Positions 8,765-16,783 of a DNA stretch of 64,000 nucleotides are shown here, piece by piece. The position numbers were made by a program, and so were the translations under genes. The stretch comes from Vulgatibacter incomptus (GTDB lineage Bacteria; Myxococcota; Myxococcia; Myxococcales; Vulgatibacteraceae), in NCBI RefSeq assembly GCF_001263175.1, contig NZ_CP012332.1:1919501-1983500 (forward strand). The letters run 5' to 3'. Every line of letters starts with the position of its first letter. Positions within the stretch are counted from its first letter, which is position 1. Below the pieces are notes generated by a model that was given only the letters and a program-made list of their open reading frames with translations, was not told where the DNA came from and did no database searches.

Positions 8765-8793
8765 TTGCACTTTCGCATAGAGTCGGTTAACCG
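8765..8793 (+). promoter_or_regulatory. Possible promoter of the XRE gene
   Basis: TTGCAC is followed after 17 bp by TAACCG, which sits in a GGTTAACC palindrome 57 bp before the start codon. The -10 match is poor. The 280-bp stretch 8567-8849 around it is visibly less GC-rich than its neighbours and holds no gene. Confidence 0.2.
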
Positions 8794-8849
8794 TGCGTGA
8801 AACCCGTGAATGAGACGGGCCGCCCTCACGGAAACGGAGTCGAGGCGAA

Positions 8850-9218
8850 ATGAGCACGAAGACCAAGGATCTCTCCAGCCGAATCGCGTCCCGCGTACGA
8901 AACCTCCGGACCGAGCGCAACTGGTCGCAGCCGGAGCTGGCGCGGCGCTCCAACCTCTCGAACGCGATGGTGAGCATGGTGGAGCGCGGCGAGCGCACGC
9001 CCTCGCTCGAGGCGCTGTCCTCCCTCGCCGCGGCCCTCGAGGTCGATGCCGCCATCCTCCTCAGCGCCGACGAGACGGCCTCCATGAAGGCGGATGCCCG
9101 CCGCCTCGCGACGGAGCTGTCTGAGCTCAAGCTCCCCCGCGCGGACATCGAGGCGATCCGCCGAATCGCCCGTGCCCTCGCCACGGAGCTCCAGGCCCAG
9201 GCGCGCAAGCGCAAGTAG
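8850..9218 (+). CDS. XRE-family HTH regulator
   Basis: The product is 122 residues. Residues 12-66 form an XRE/Cro-type helix-turn-helix: RIASRVRNLRTERNWSQPEL, then ARRSNLSNAMVSMVERGERT and SLEALSSLAAALEV. The C-terminal half is helical with alternating charge and may dimerise. It has no ligand-binding domain of a recognised kind. GAGGCGAA before the ATG is a good ribosome-binding site. It is divergent from yacG and convergent with the Rieske gene. Targets are unknown. Confidence 0.85.
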   Translation: MSTKTKDLSSRIASRVRNLRTERNWSQPELARRSNLSNAMVSMVERGERTPSLEALSSLAAALEVDAAILLSADETASMKADARRLATELSELKLPRADIEAIRRIARALATELQAQARKRK

Positions 9219-9231
9219 CGATCGGGCGGGA

Positions 9232-9573
9232 TCAGGGATCCTCTGACCAGAGGATCCCGTCCTCCTCGACGATCTTCACGGCCGCCAGGCCCGTCCCTTT
9301 TCCGCAGACCCCGCCCGCACACGATCCGTCCAGCGGATCGAAGAGGGCGCCGTGGGCACGGCAGAGGAGCAGGCGGCCGTCCCGTGCGAAGAACGAGCCG
9401 CTCCCCAGGTCGAGCTCGAGGGCCCGGTGCGTGCAGACGTTGACCCAGGCGCGGAGCTGTCCCTCGAAGCGGATTGCGAAGGCCTCCACGTCGCCATCCG
9501 GCCGGGGCAGCCTGAAGCGGATCGCGCCCCGCTCCACCAGTTCCTCGCTTCTGCCGATCGGGATTCGCGCCAC
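9232..9573 (-). CDS. Small Rieske [2Fe-2S] protein
   Basis: The product is 113 residues and consists of a Rieske domain only. The cluster ligands are Cys47-Thr-His49 and Cys71-x2-His74 (CTHR and CRAHG), with the following GALFDP loop. Single-domain proteins of this type resemble the ferredoxin subunits of aromatic dioxygenases and NirD-like proteins. No oxygenase or reductase partner is adjacent. The start is GTG at 9573 with no obvious ribosome-binding site, so it is uncertain by a few codons. The last codons overlap a perfect hairpin. Confidence 0.85.
   Translation of the reverse strand: MARIPIGRSEELVERGAIRFRLPRPDGDVEAFAIRFEGQLRAWVNVCTHRALELDLGSGSFFARDGRLLLCRAHGALFDPLDGSCAGGVCGKGTGLAAVKIVEEDGILWSEDP
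9235..9258. terminator. Perfect 10-bp hairpin between convergent genes
   Basis: GGGATCCTCT, loop GACC, AGAGGATCCC. The hairpin overlaps the last codons of the Rieske gene and follows the XRE gene by 16 bp, so it may terminate both. There is no T tract. Confidence 0.45.
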
Positions 9574-9695
9574 GGGCGGCGGACCCTAGCGGACGGACCG
9601 ATCGGGGTCAATCCAACGAGTGAATGCCGCCCTTCCCGCCTGCGGGCGGGACCTCCCCGCCCCGTCGAGCAGCCGAACCGGGGGAGGTGCATCCG

Positions 9696-9723
9696 TTGCC
9701 CGGCGGATGACGGTGCCTAGTTT
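9696..9723 (+). promoter_or_regulatory. Possible promoter of the acidic protein gene
   Basis: TTGCCC and TAGTTT are separated by 16 bp, 41 bp before the start codon of the gene at 9765. Both boxes are only partial matches to the sigma-70 consensus. Confidence 0.3.
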
Positions 9724-9764
9724 CCCCCCAGCGTTTTCCGACGTTCGGTCAGGGAGGCAGCGCA

Positions 9765-10010
9765 ATGGCAGCCATGGATTCCTCGGGCTCCCGTGGGGCA
9801 CGCGACGACGAGGAGAGCTTCCTCGACTGGGACGGGCGGGCGACCCTCTTCGACGAGGAGGACGAGGAAGAGAACGAGGAGGAGGAGGACGACTCCGAGG
9901 ACGAGGAGAGCGGCGTGGTCCGGGACGACGAGGAAGAAGGGTCCGACGAATCGCCCTTCGACGCCGACTCCGAACCGGACGATCCGCCGGGAGAGGTCCT
10001 CGACGATTGA
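9765..10010 (+). CDS. Highly acidic 81-residue protein, function unknown
   Basis: A strong ribosome-binding site (AGGGAGG) stands 8 bp before the ATG. By my count 39 of 81 residues are Asp or Glu and only four are Arg, with runs such as DEEDEEENEEEEDD. There is no Cys, no membrane segment and little hydrophobic core, so it is probably disordered. Possible roles include binding basic proteins or metal ions, but nothing in the sequence decides between them. It stands alone between the Rieske gene (divergent) and nadE (convergent), and repeat copy C follows directly. Coding status rests on the ribosome-binding site and the clean frame. Confidence 0.6.
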   Translation: MAAMDSSGSRGARDDEESFLDWDGRATLFDEEDEEENEEEEDDSEDEESGVVRDDEEEGSDESPFDADSEPDDPPGEVLDD

Positions 10011-10023
10011 CCTCACAGGCTTG

Positions 10024-10123
10024 GAGAGCTCGTGAAGGAATTCGCGAGCTCTCGCGAAGCCGAAGGCGGAGCAGACGAAAAGAAGAGCGTTCCCGCGCGG
10101 ATCGCCGCTCTTTACACGCTCCG
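10024..10123 (+). repeat. Dispersed structured repeat, copy C
   Basis: A 13-bp hairpin (GAGAGCTCGTGAA, loop GGAA, TTCGCGAGCTCTC; one G-T pair) comes first, then the core GCCGAAGGCGGAGCAGACG and AAAAGAAGAGCG. A second stem pairs AAGAGCG (10083-10089) with CGCTCTT (10106-10112), and the tail is TACACGCTCCG. The long third hairpin of copies A, B and D is missing. It fills the gap between two convergent genes. Confidence 0.8.
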
Positions 10124-10125
10124 AA

Positions 10126-11853
10126 TCAGTCCTCGTCGTAGCCCTGGGCGATCGGGTAGCGCCACGCCTCGCCGAAGGCGCGCGGCGTCACCTTGAGCGA
10201 GGGCGCCGCCTGCCGGCGCTTGAACTCCGACGAGCGCACGAGCTTCCGCACCCGCCGCACCACGGCCTCGTCCTCGCCGGCGGCGACGAGCTCGTCCGCG
10301 GAGCGCCCTTCGACGACGTAGCCGGCGATGATCCGGTCGAGAACCTCATAGGGAGGCAGGCTGTCCTGATCCGTCTGCCCCTCGCGGAGCTCCGCCGAGG
10401 GCGGCCGGGAGATCGTCCGGCTCGGGATCACCTCGCGGTCACGGTTCACGTAACGGGAGAGGGCGTAGACCACGATCTTCGGCAGATCGCCCAGGAGGTT
10501 CAAGCCTCCCGCCATGTCTCCGTAGAGGGTGCAATACCCCACTGCCGACTCGCTCTTGTTGCCGGTGGTGAGGAGAAGCGCCCCAAGCTCGTTCGAGAGG
10601 GCCATGAGCAACACGCCGCGCGATCGGGCCTGGAGGTTCTCGTAGGTCAGCGTGGGCGTGCGCCCCTCGAGCACCGGCGCGAGGGTCTCCTTGAACGCTT
10701 CGAACGCGGGCTCGATCGACAGGGTCTCGAAGCGGATCCCGAGGTTCTCCGCGAGCGCCGCGGCGTCGTCCTTCGAGATCTGCGACGTGTACTGCGACGG
10801 GAGGGCGACGCCGATCACGTTCTCGGCGCCGATCGCCGACACGGCGAGAGCGGCTGTAAGGGCCGAGTCGATCCCTCCCGAGAGCCCGAGCACCACCTTC
10901 TCGAAGCCGGTCTTCCGCAGGTAGTCGCGGAGCCCGAGCCCCAACGCGCGGAGGAGATCGTCGAGGTCCTCGTCGCTCGGCGCCCCGTCGCGGAACGGAG
11001 ACACCGGATGGCGCGGAGAGCTCGTCTCGGCGCTGCCCTTCGCGGCCGGCGGCGGGCTCGCGATCGCCTTCGTTCCCGCCGCAGTCGGCTCGACATCGAC
11101 GATCAACAGGTCCTCCTCGAACGCCTTTCCGCGAGCCAGGATCTCGCCGTCCTTCCCCACGACGAGGCTGCGCCCGTCGAAGATCAGCGCGTCGTTCCCT
11201 CCGACGAGGTTGCAGTAGACGATCGGCACCCGGTGCCTGCGAGCGCACGCCGCGAGCATGCGCTCCCGCTGCTGCGGCTTCCCGACCTCGAAGGGCGACG
11301 CCGACGCGTTGATCACGAGCTGCGCCCCAGCGGCCACTGCCTCCTCGACGGGATCGCGCTCGTACCGACGCTGCCGCCAGTAGGTCTTGTCGTTCCAGAG
11401 GTCTTCACAGATAGTCAACGCGATCTTCACGCCTTCGTGGTCGACGATCCGCACCTGCTCGCCGGGGTCGAAGTAGCGGGTCTCGTCGAAGACGTCGTAG
11501 CTCGGCAGGAGGATCTTGCGCGCGACGGCGAGGGTCCGGCCGCCACGGAGCCACGCGGCAGCGTTGTGGACGCCGGTCCCCCTGCCCGGATGGGGCTCGG
11601 CAAAGCCCGCGTAGAGCGAGATCGGCAGGGAGGCCGTCGCCTTCGCCAGGTACTCCAGGGCCTCCACGTTCTTCGCCACGAAGCCGTGGCGCGTGAGGAA
11701 GTCCCTGGCCGGGTATCCCGGGATGGCCTGCTCGGGGAGCACCAGGAGCGTCGCTCCCTTCGCGGACGCGTCGCGGGAGAGGGCGGCGATCCGGTCGGCG
11801 TTCTCCCGAAACGCGCCCACGGTGGCGTTGAACTGTCCGATGGCGACGCGCAT
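10126..11853 (-). CDS. nadE: Glutamine-dependent NAD+ synthetase
   Basis: The enzyme amidates nicotinic acid adenine dinucleotide to NAD+ with ATP, using ammonia released from glutamine. The N-terminal nitrilase-fold glutaminase (residues 1-255) has the triad Glu41 (LPEQA), Lys113 (ARKILLP) and Cys149 (TICEDLW). After a Pro/Ala/Ser-rich linker (about 258-290), the synthetase domain starts with the PP-loop SGGIDS at 325-330 and includes GNKSE. Its length of 575 residues is normal for the two-domain form. The ATG at 11853 has AGAGGGAAG upstream. It is convergent with the acidic protein gene and appears to be a single-gene transcript. Confidence 0.97.
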   Translation of the reverse strand: MRVAIGQFNATVGAFRENADRIAALSRDASAKGATLLVLPEQAIPGYPARDFLTRHGFVAKNVEALEYLAKATASLPISLYAGFAEPHPGRGTGVHNAAAWLRGGRTLAVARKILLPSYDVFDETRYFDPGEQVRIVDHEGVKIALTICEDLWNDKTYWRQRRYERDPVEEAVAAGAQLVINASASPFEVGKPQQRERMLAACARRHRVPIVYCNLVGGNDALIFDGRSLVVGKDGEILARGKAFEEDLLIVDVEPTAAGTKAIASPPPAAKGSAETSSPRHPVSPFRDGAPSDEDLDDLLRALGLGLRDYLRKTGFEKVVLGLSGGIDSALTAALAVSAIGAENVIGVALPSQYTSQISKDDAAALAENLGIRFETLSIEPAFEAFKETLAPVLEGRTPTLTYENLQARSRGVLLMALSNELGALLLTTGNKSESAVGYCTLYGDMAGGLNLLGDLPKIVVYALSRYVNRDREVIPSRTISRPPSAELREGQTDQDSLPPYEVLDRIIAGYVVEGRSADELVAAGEDEAVVRRVRKLVRSSEFKRRQAAPSLKVTPRAFGEAWRYPIAQGYDED

Positions 11854-12185
11854 CGCTTCCCTCTCCTCTGACCCGCGGCGTCCGTGCGACGCGACGCGAA
11901 AAGCTGCTCCCGCCTGCCTCGATCGGGCAAGGGAAATGACCGTGGCCCGGAGCCCCGGACGAGAAGCGTTCTAGCCGAAACGAAGGCGCTTCGACGCGGA
12001 TTGCGGCCTCCCCCTCCTCTGCTAGAACTCCACGCTCCGATTTGCATCGACGGCTCGGTTCCCACCGCTTGCCACCGTCGGGCGTCGCGTACGGGGCCGC
12101 CCGTCCGTCGCCCCGGATGGGCCAGCTGCGGCGATCGGGTCACGCGAGGGCGCACGGACCGTCCGCGCGCGAAGGAGACGCTCCT
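11854..12185 (+). other. Intergenic region between nadE and the receiver gene
   Basis: These 332 bp separate divergent genes and hold no convincing gene. A possible promoter for the receiver gene is TTGCGG (12001-12006) with TAGAAC (12023-12028) at 16-bp spacing. No repeat or riboswitch was recognised. Confidence 0.3.
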
Positions 12186-12539
12186 ATGCCCAGGGTGTTG
12201 CTCATCGACGACGACACCGAGTTCCTGGACGTCCTCTCTGAGTGGCTCACGGGACGGGGGCACGAGGTGTCGACCCTGAGCGATGGCACCGCGGTCCTGA
12301 CGGCCCTGGACGAGTTCCAACCGGATCTGGTCGTCCTCGACGGCCTCCTCCGGGGGACCAGCGGCAGCACCGTGGCCCAGGAGATCGAGACGCAGCGCCA
12401 ACTGCGGATCATCTACGTCTCCGGGCTGCCCCGAGATGAGTTCCCGGCAGACAGGCCCGTGTTCCAGAAGCCGATCGATCTAGACGTCCTGGACCGCTTC
12501 ATCCGCGAGGAGGTCCGAGCGGCCGCAGACGGCACCTGA
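12186..12539 (+). CDS. Stand-alone response regulator receiver
   Basis: The product is 117 residues and is only a CheY-like receiver domain with no output domain. Key residues are the acidic pocket LLIDDD (residues 5-10), the phospho-acceptor Asp52 in VVLDGLL, Ser79 in IIYVSG and Lys95 in FQKPID. The ATG at 12186 is chosen because AAGGAGA precedes it. Single-domain receivers act through protein-protein contact, and they are abundant in Myxococcota. No histidine kinase is adjacent, so its partner cannot be named. Confidence 0.9.
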   Translation: MPRVLLIDDDTEFLDVLSEWLTGRGHEVSTLSDGTAVLTALDEFQPDLVVLDGLLRGTSGSTVAQEIETQRQLRIIYVSGLPRDEFPADRPVFQKPIDLDVLDRFIREEVRAAADGT

Positions 12540-12667
12540 CCGACCGTCCAGTCCCGCGGCCCGGGGGGCGGTCTCGCTGGACGCTGGCATTCCCCCGCCC
12601 CTTTCCGATAGTTTGACCACAAATCAACCTTCCGCCCCGTCGGGGCTGGGAGGCGATGGAGGTCGAA

Positions 12668-15600
12668 GTGTCGCGATTGGGCATTGGATTCACGATTTTG
12701 GCGATGTCGCTCGCCGCCGCTTGCGGCGGAAGCGATCCCGCCTCGCCCGGCGGTTCCGGCGGCTCCGGCGGGTCGGGCGGTTTCGCCGGCGAACCGTCGA
12801 ACGGCGGCTCCGGAGGAGACTCGTCGACCGGCGGCTCCGGCGGAGACTCGTCGACCGGCGGCACCGGCGGAGACTCGTCGACCGGCGGCACCGGCGGAGA
12901 CTCGTCGACCGGCGGCACCGGCGGAGATTCGTCGACCGGCGGCACCGGCGGAGATTCGTCGACCGGCGGCACCGGCGGAGATTCGTCGACCGGCGGCTCC
13001 GGCGGAGACTCATCGACCGGCGGCACCGGTGGAGATTCGTCGACCGGCGGAACCGGCGGAGACGCGGGCGGCCCGTCTGAGGGCGGCTCGGGCGGCTCCG
13101 ACGAAGGTTGCGAGCCGAGGACCTGCGAGGACGCTTCGGCGGTCTGCGGCGATGTCGACGACGGCTGCGGCGGGATCCTCCGCTGCGGCGAGTGCGGCGA
13201 CGGAACGGTCTGCGTCGACGGGGCCTGCCTCTGCGTCCCCGCCAGCTGCGACGAGCTGGGCACGGCCTGCGGTCCTGCGGCCGACGGCTGCGGCGGCACC
13301 CTCGACTGCGGCGGCTGCGGCGACGGGCTGTCCTGCATCGACGGCGCGTGCACCTGCGCCCCGCGCACCTGCGCCGACGTGAGAGCGTCCTGCGGCGAGA
13401 TCGACGACGGCTGCGGCGGCACCCTGCTCTGCGGGGTCTGCGAAGACGGCCTCTCCTGCATCGACGGCGCGTGCGTCTGCGCGCCCCGGACGTGTGCGGA
13501 CGCGGGCGCTGCCTGCGGCCCGATCGACGACGGCTGCGGCGGGAGCCTCGACTGCGGCGGATGCGGCAGCGGGAGCACCTGCGCGAACAACCAGTGCATC
13601 TGCGTGCCGCTCGGCTGCGACGAGGTCGGAGCAGCCTGCGGCCTCGTCGACAACGGCTGCGGCGGCGCCCTCGACTGCGGCACCTGCGGCGACGGCAGCA
13701 CCTGCCGCGACAACCAGTGCGTCTGCTCGCCCCTGACCTGCGCCGACCTCGGCGCGGCCTGCGGTGCGGTCGCCGACGGCTGCGGCGGCACCCTCGACTG
13801 CGGCGGCTGCGGGAATGGCGGCAGCTGCGTCGACAACCAGTGTGCTTGCGTTCCCGAGACGGACCTCGCCCTCTGCCGCAATGCAGGCGCGGAGTGCGGC
13901 CCGATCGTAGTCACCGACTCGTGCGGCGGCGTCCGCGTGATCGCGGACTGCGGCACCTGCATCGGCGCCGAGGTCTGCGGACTCGAGCAGGCCAACGTCT
14001 GCGGCAGCGCGACCCCGGCGTGGCGCTGGGAGCAGCCGTTCACCGGCGAGAACCTGAAGGCGGTGTGGGGCTTCGCAGCCGACGATACGTGGGCCGTTGG
14101 CAGCAACGGCGCCATCGTCCACTGGGACGGCACCGCCACCCGCATCGTCCCGAGCGGCACCACCGCGAACCTCCACGACGTCTGGGGCAGCGCGCCCGAC
14201 GACGTCTGGGCCGCCGGCGACGCGGGCACCCTCCTCCACTTCGACGGCGCCTCGTGGTCGCCGGTGGAGTCCCACCTGACGACCCCGATCGTCTCGATCT
14301 CCGGGCACGCCGCTAACGACGTGTGGGCCATCGCGAGCGATGCTACCGGGAGCCTCTCCCTGCACTTCAACGGCACGGACTGGAGGATCGTGCCCGTCTC
14401 CGTCCTGGGCGCCGGCCAGACCCTGCGCCGGGTGCGCGCCATCGCGCCGGACGGCGTCTGGGCGGTGGGCAGCAAGGGCACGGTGCTGCGCTGGAATGGC
14501 ACGATGTGGGAGCGGAACGATCCGGGCAGCGCCACGGCGGACTTCCAGGACGTCTGGGGCGAAACCGGAAGCCACGTCTTCGTCATCGGCGGGATCCCGA
14601 ACGGCTCGACCACGACCCCGGTCGTGCGCCGCTGGGTCCTCACCGCGTGGATGCCGATCTCGTACACGACGGGTCTCTCCACGCTCAACGACGCGCCCCT
14701 GCGCATTTGGGGCGAGGCGACGACCGGGAACCCCTGGCTCGTGAGCCGGGCAGCCTCGGGGAACCGCCTCTATCGCTGGCTCCCCAACACCACGGCGTGG
14801 TTCGAGGAGACGACGAAGCTGGCCATGCCCCGACCGCTGGCGGTCGGCGGAACGCCCAACGGCGACCTCTGGGTCTCGGGAGAGGGCGGGCAGCTCAAGA
14901 GGCAGGACGGGAGCACGTTCGCTCCCCTGACCGAGCCCGCGCTCTCGTGCAGCGTGGTCTTCGCCCTGGGACAGGATGCCTGGGCCGGCTGCGGCCCGAA
15001 CGTCTACGCGCGCGAGACGACGGGCTGGACCGCCCTCCCCGCGCTGCCGCCGGTCACCAACGCCACGATCACGGCGATCTGGGCCTCCTCGCCTACGAAT
15101 GTCTGGGTGGCCTCTACGGTCTACGACTCCCGGATCTTCCGCTGGGACGGCGCAGCCTGGACCCTGGAGCGCGCAGAGGCCTACAAGGTCCTGGCGCTCA
15201 CCGGCGACGAGAACGGCATGTGGCTCGGTGGTGACACCAACCTCCTCCGCCGCCTGGAGGGCGCCACGAACACCAAGATCCCGAACGTGCCGTCGTCGGT
15301 CGTCCGCGGCCTCTACAGCGCCTGGGCTGGTCACGCCGTCGCCGTGGGCACGAGCGGCAAGATCGGCGTCTACGACGGCGCGACCTGGACCTGGACGACC
15401 CCCGTCACCAGCAGCACCCTCTTCACCGCCGTCCACGGCAGCAGCCCCGACGACGTCTGGGCGATCGCGAACGGCGGCGACGCCGTCCACTGGAACGGAG
15501 GGAGCTGGACCCGTTCCCGGATCGGAACCAAGGACCTGGTATCGATCACGGTGGTCTCGCCGACGGAGGCGTGGGCCCTCGACACCGACGGCCTGCTCTA

Positions 15601-15724
15601 CGGCTGGAATGGCACCGACTGGAGCAGCAGCCGCGTTCTCCAGCCGTTCAGCGCCCGCTCGATCTCGGCCATGGGCCCAGGCGATCTCCTCACGGTAGGC
15701 ACCGGCATCCAGCACTTCCGGTAG
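12668..15724 (+). CDS. Large lipoprotein with Cys-rich repeats and propeller-like domain
   Basis: GTG at 12668 is preferred because GGAGGT stands at the right distance; an ATG four codons upstream has its ribosome-binding site too close. The signal peptide ends in a lipobox (AAAC, Cys19). Next is a Gly/Ser/Thr linker with about nine copies of GG(S/T)GGDSST. Residues about 147-447 hold some six tandem Cys-rich units of about 42 residues (pattern C-G-x-x-x-D-G-C-G-G). From about 450 to the end are repeats of the kind VWGSAPDDVWAAG, as in the propeller-like domains of many myxobacterial surface proteins. It is likely a surface-exposed or periplasmic binding protein of unknown ligand. Terminators follow at 15740-15828. 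Confidence 0.85.
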   Translation: MSRLGIGFTILAMSLAAACGGSDPASPGGSGGSGGSGGFAGEPSNGGSGGDSSTGGSGGDSSTGGTGGDSSTGGTGGDSSTGGTGGDSSTGGTGGDSSTGGTGGDSSTGGSGGDSSTGGTGGDSSTGGTGGDAGGPSEGGSGGSDEGCEPRTCEDASAVCGDVDDGCGGILRCGECGDGTVCVDGACLCVPASCDELGTACGPAADGCGGTLDCGGCGDGLSCIDGACTCAPRTCADVRASCGEIDDGCGGTLLCGVCEDGLSCIDGACVCAPRTCADAGAACGPIDDGCGGSLDCGGCGSGSTCANNQCICVPLGCDEVGAACGLVDNGCGGALDCGTCGDGSTCRDNQCVCSPLTCADLGAACGAVADGCGGTLDCGGCGNGGSCVDNQCACVPETDLALCRNAGAECGPIVVTDSCGGVRVIADCGTCIGAEVCGLEQANVCGSATPAWRWEQPFTGENLKAVWGFAADDTWAVGSNGAIVHWDGTATRIVPSGTTANLHDVWGSAPDDVWAAGDAGTLLHFDGASWSPVESHLTTPIVSISGHAANDVWAIASDATGSLSLHFNGTDWRIVPVSVLGAGQTLRRVRAIAPDGVWAVGSKGTVLRWNGTMWERNDPGSATADFQDVWGETGSHVFVIGGIPNGSTTTPVVRRWVLTAWMPISYTTGLSTLNDAPLRIWGEATTGNPWLVSRAASGNRLYRWLPNTTAWFEETTKLAMPRPLAVGGTPNGDLWVSGEGGQLKRQDGSTFAPLTEPALSCSVVFALGQDAWAGCGPNVYARETTGWTALPALPPVTNATITAIWASSPTNVWVASTVYDSRIFRWDGAAWTLERAEAYKVLALTGDENGMWLGGDTNLLRRLEGATNTKIPNVPSSVVRGLYSAWAGHAVAVGTSGKIGVYDGATWTWTTPVTSSTLFTAVHGSSPDDVWAIANGGDAVHWNGGSWTRSRIGTKDLVSITVVSPTEAWALDTDGLLYGWNGTDWSSSRVLQPFSARSISAMGPGDLLTVGTGIQHFR
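12803..13072 (+). repeat. 27-bp minisatellite inside the lipoprotein gene
   Basis: Nine tandem 27-bp units encode GG(S/T)GGDSST, followed by one degenerate unit (GGTGGDAGG). Units differ at a few synonymous or Ser/Thr positions. The unit length is a multiple of three, so copy-number changes keep the frame and only lengthen or shorten the linker. Confidence 0.9.
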
Positions 15725-15793
15725 ACCCCGGAAACGACCGCGGCGGCGTCCGAGTGGGCGCCGCCGCAAATCGAGCCAGAAGCGAAGGGCAAT

Positions 15794-15828
15794 CGCGCCA
15801 TCCCCGACCGGGATGGCGCGCGTCTTTT
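15794..15828 (+). terminator. Rho-independent terminator of the large lipoprotein gene
   Basis: CGCGCCATCCC pairs with GGGATGGCGCG and is followed by TCTTTT. A second GC-rich hairpin (GCGGCGGCG/CGCCGCCGC) lies about 50 bp upstream. The structure sits between this gene and the convergent yebC. Confidence 0.8.
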
Positions 15829-16550
15829 CAGCCCAGGTTGTGGAAGACCTGCTGGACGTCGTCGTCCTGCTCCATCGAGTCCACCAGCTTGAGCACCTCG
15901 GTGGCCTGCTCTTCGGAGAGGTGCACGAGGTCGTTCGGCACGTAGGCCGACTCGGCGGAGATCGGCGTGATCCCGCGGGCCTCGAGGGCCGCCTGCAGGT
16001 GCCCGAAGTCGTTGAAGAGGCAGCGCAGGATGAGCTGCTTCTCGCCCTTCTCGCCCTCACCCTCGCCGAGCTCCTGGAGCCCCGCGTCGATGAGCTCGAG
16101 CTCGAGCTCGTCCGCATCTACGCCCGCGGGGTCGAGGCGGAAGACGCCCATCCGCCGGAAGAGGAAGCCGACGCTCCCGCTCGCGCCCAGGTTCCCGCCG
16201 CCCTTCTTGAAGTGCATCCGGACGTTCGCCACCGTGCGCGTCACGTTGTCGGTGGCGGTCTCGACGAGGATGGGGATCCCGTGGGGCCCGTAGCCCTCGT
16301 AGAGCACCACCTCGTAGTCCTGCTGGTCCTGGCCGGCGGCGCGCTTGATCGCGGCCTCGACCTTGTCCTTCGGCATGTTCGCCGCGCGGGCGTTCTGGAG
16401 CACCCGGCGCAGGGCGGAGTTGCTCTCGGGGCTCGTCCCTCCGGCCTTCACCGCGATGGTGATGTCCTTGCTGATCCGCGTGAACAGCTTGGCCATCTTG
16501 TTCCAACGCGCGAACATCGTGGCCTTGCGTGTCTCGAATATGCGTCCCAC
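15828..16550 (-). CDS. yebC: YebC/PmpR-family protein
   Basis: The product is 240 residues of the YebC/TACO1 family, DNA-binding regulators or translation factors relieving ribosome stalling. The start is GTG at 16550, giving [13 protein letters not shown] and [13 protein letters not shown]; family members usually begin within this motif. Conserved blocks follow: [52 protein letters not shown]. It is divergent from the YejM-like gene and ends next to a strong terminator of the facing gene. RuvC, a frequent neighbour, is absent. Confidence 0.95.
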   Translation of the reverse strand: MGRIFETRKATMFARWNKMAKLFTRISKDITIAVKAGGTSPESNSALRRVLQNARAANMPKDKVEAAIKRAAGQDQQDYEVVLYEGYGPHGIPILVETATDNVTRTVANVRMHFKKGGGNLGASGSVGFLFRRMGVFRLDPAGVDADELELELIDAGLQELGEGEGEKGEKQLILRCLFNDFGHLQAALEARGITPISAESAYVPNDLVHLSEEQATEVLKLVDSMEQDDDVQQVFHNLG

Positions 16551-16783
16551 GCTCTTTTCCCTTTCGGCGAGCGTCCGGGGCACCAGGCACCCGGCGCGCG
16601 CGATCTCACGGGCGCAGCCTCGCTCATGCGCCCCTCTCTGTCGACCCGCAAAATGCGGTAGACCGGCCCGTTTCCAACCTTTGCCGCTCCGCGGAACCCG
16701 GCGGAATCGGGCAGCTTCCGGCCTACGCCTCGTGTAGTGTCCGCGGCGATTTCCGAACACGAAGAACGCGCCGGGAGAGCCAT

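Noticed and set aside
12803-13072. Regular direct repeats that might suggest a CRISPR array
   Set aside because: Units are 27 bp, directly adjoining without spacers, and in frame with a Gly/Ser/Thr linker in a clear lipoprotein gene.
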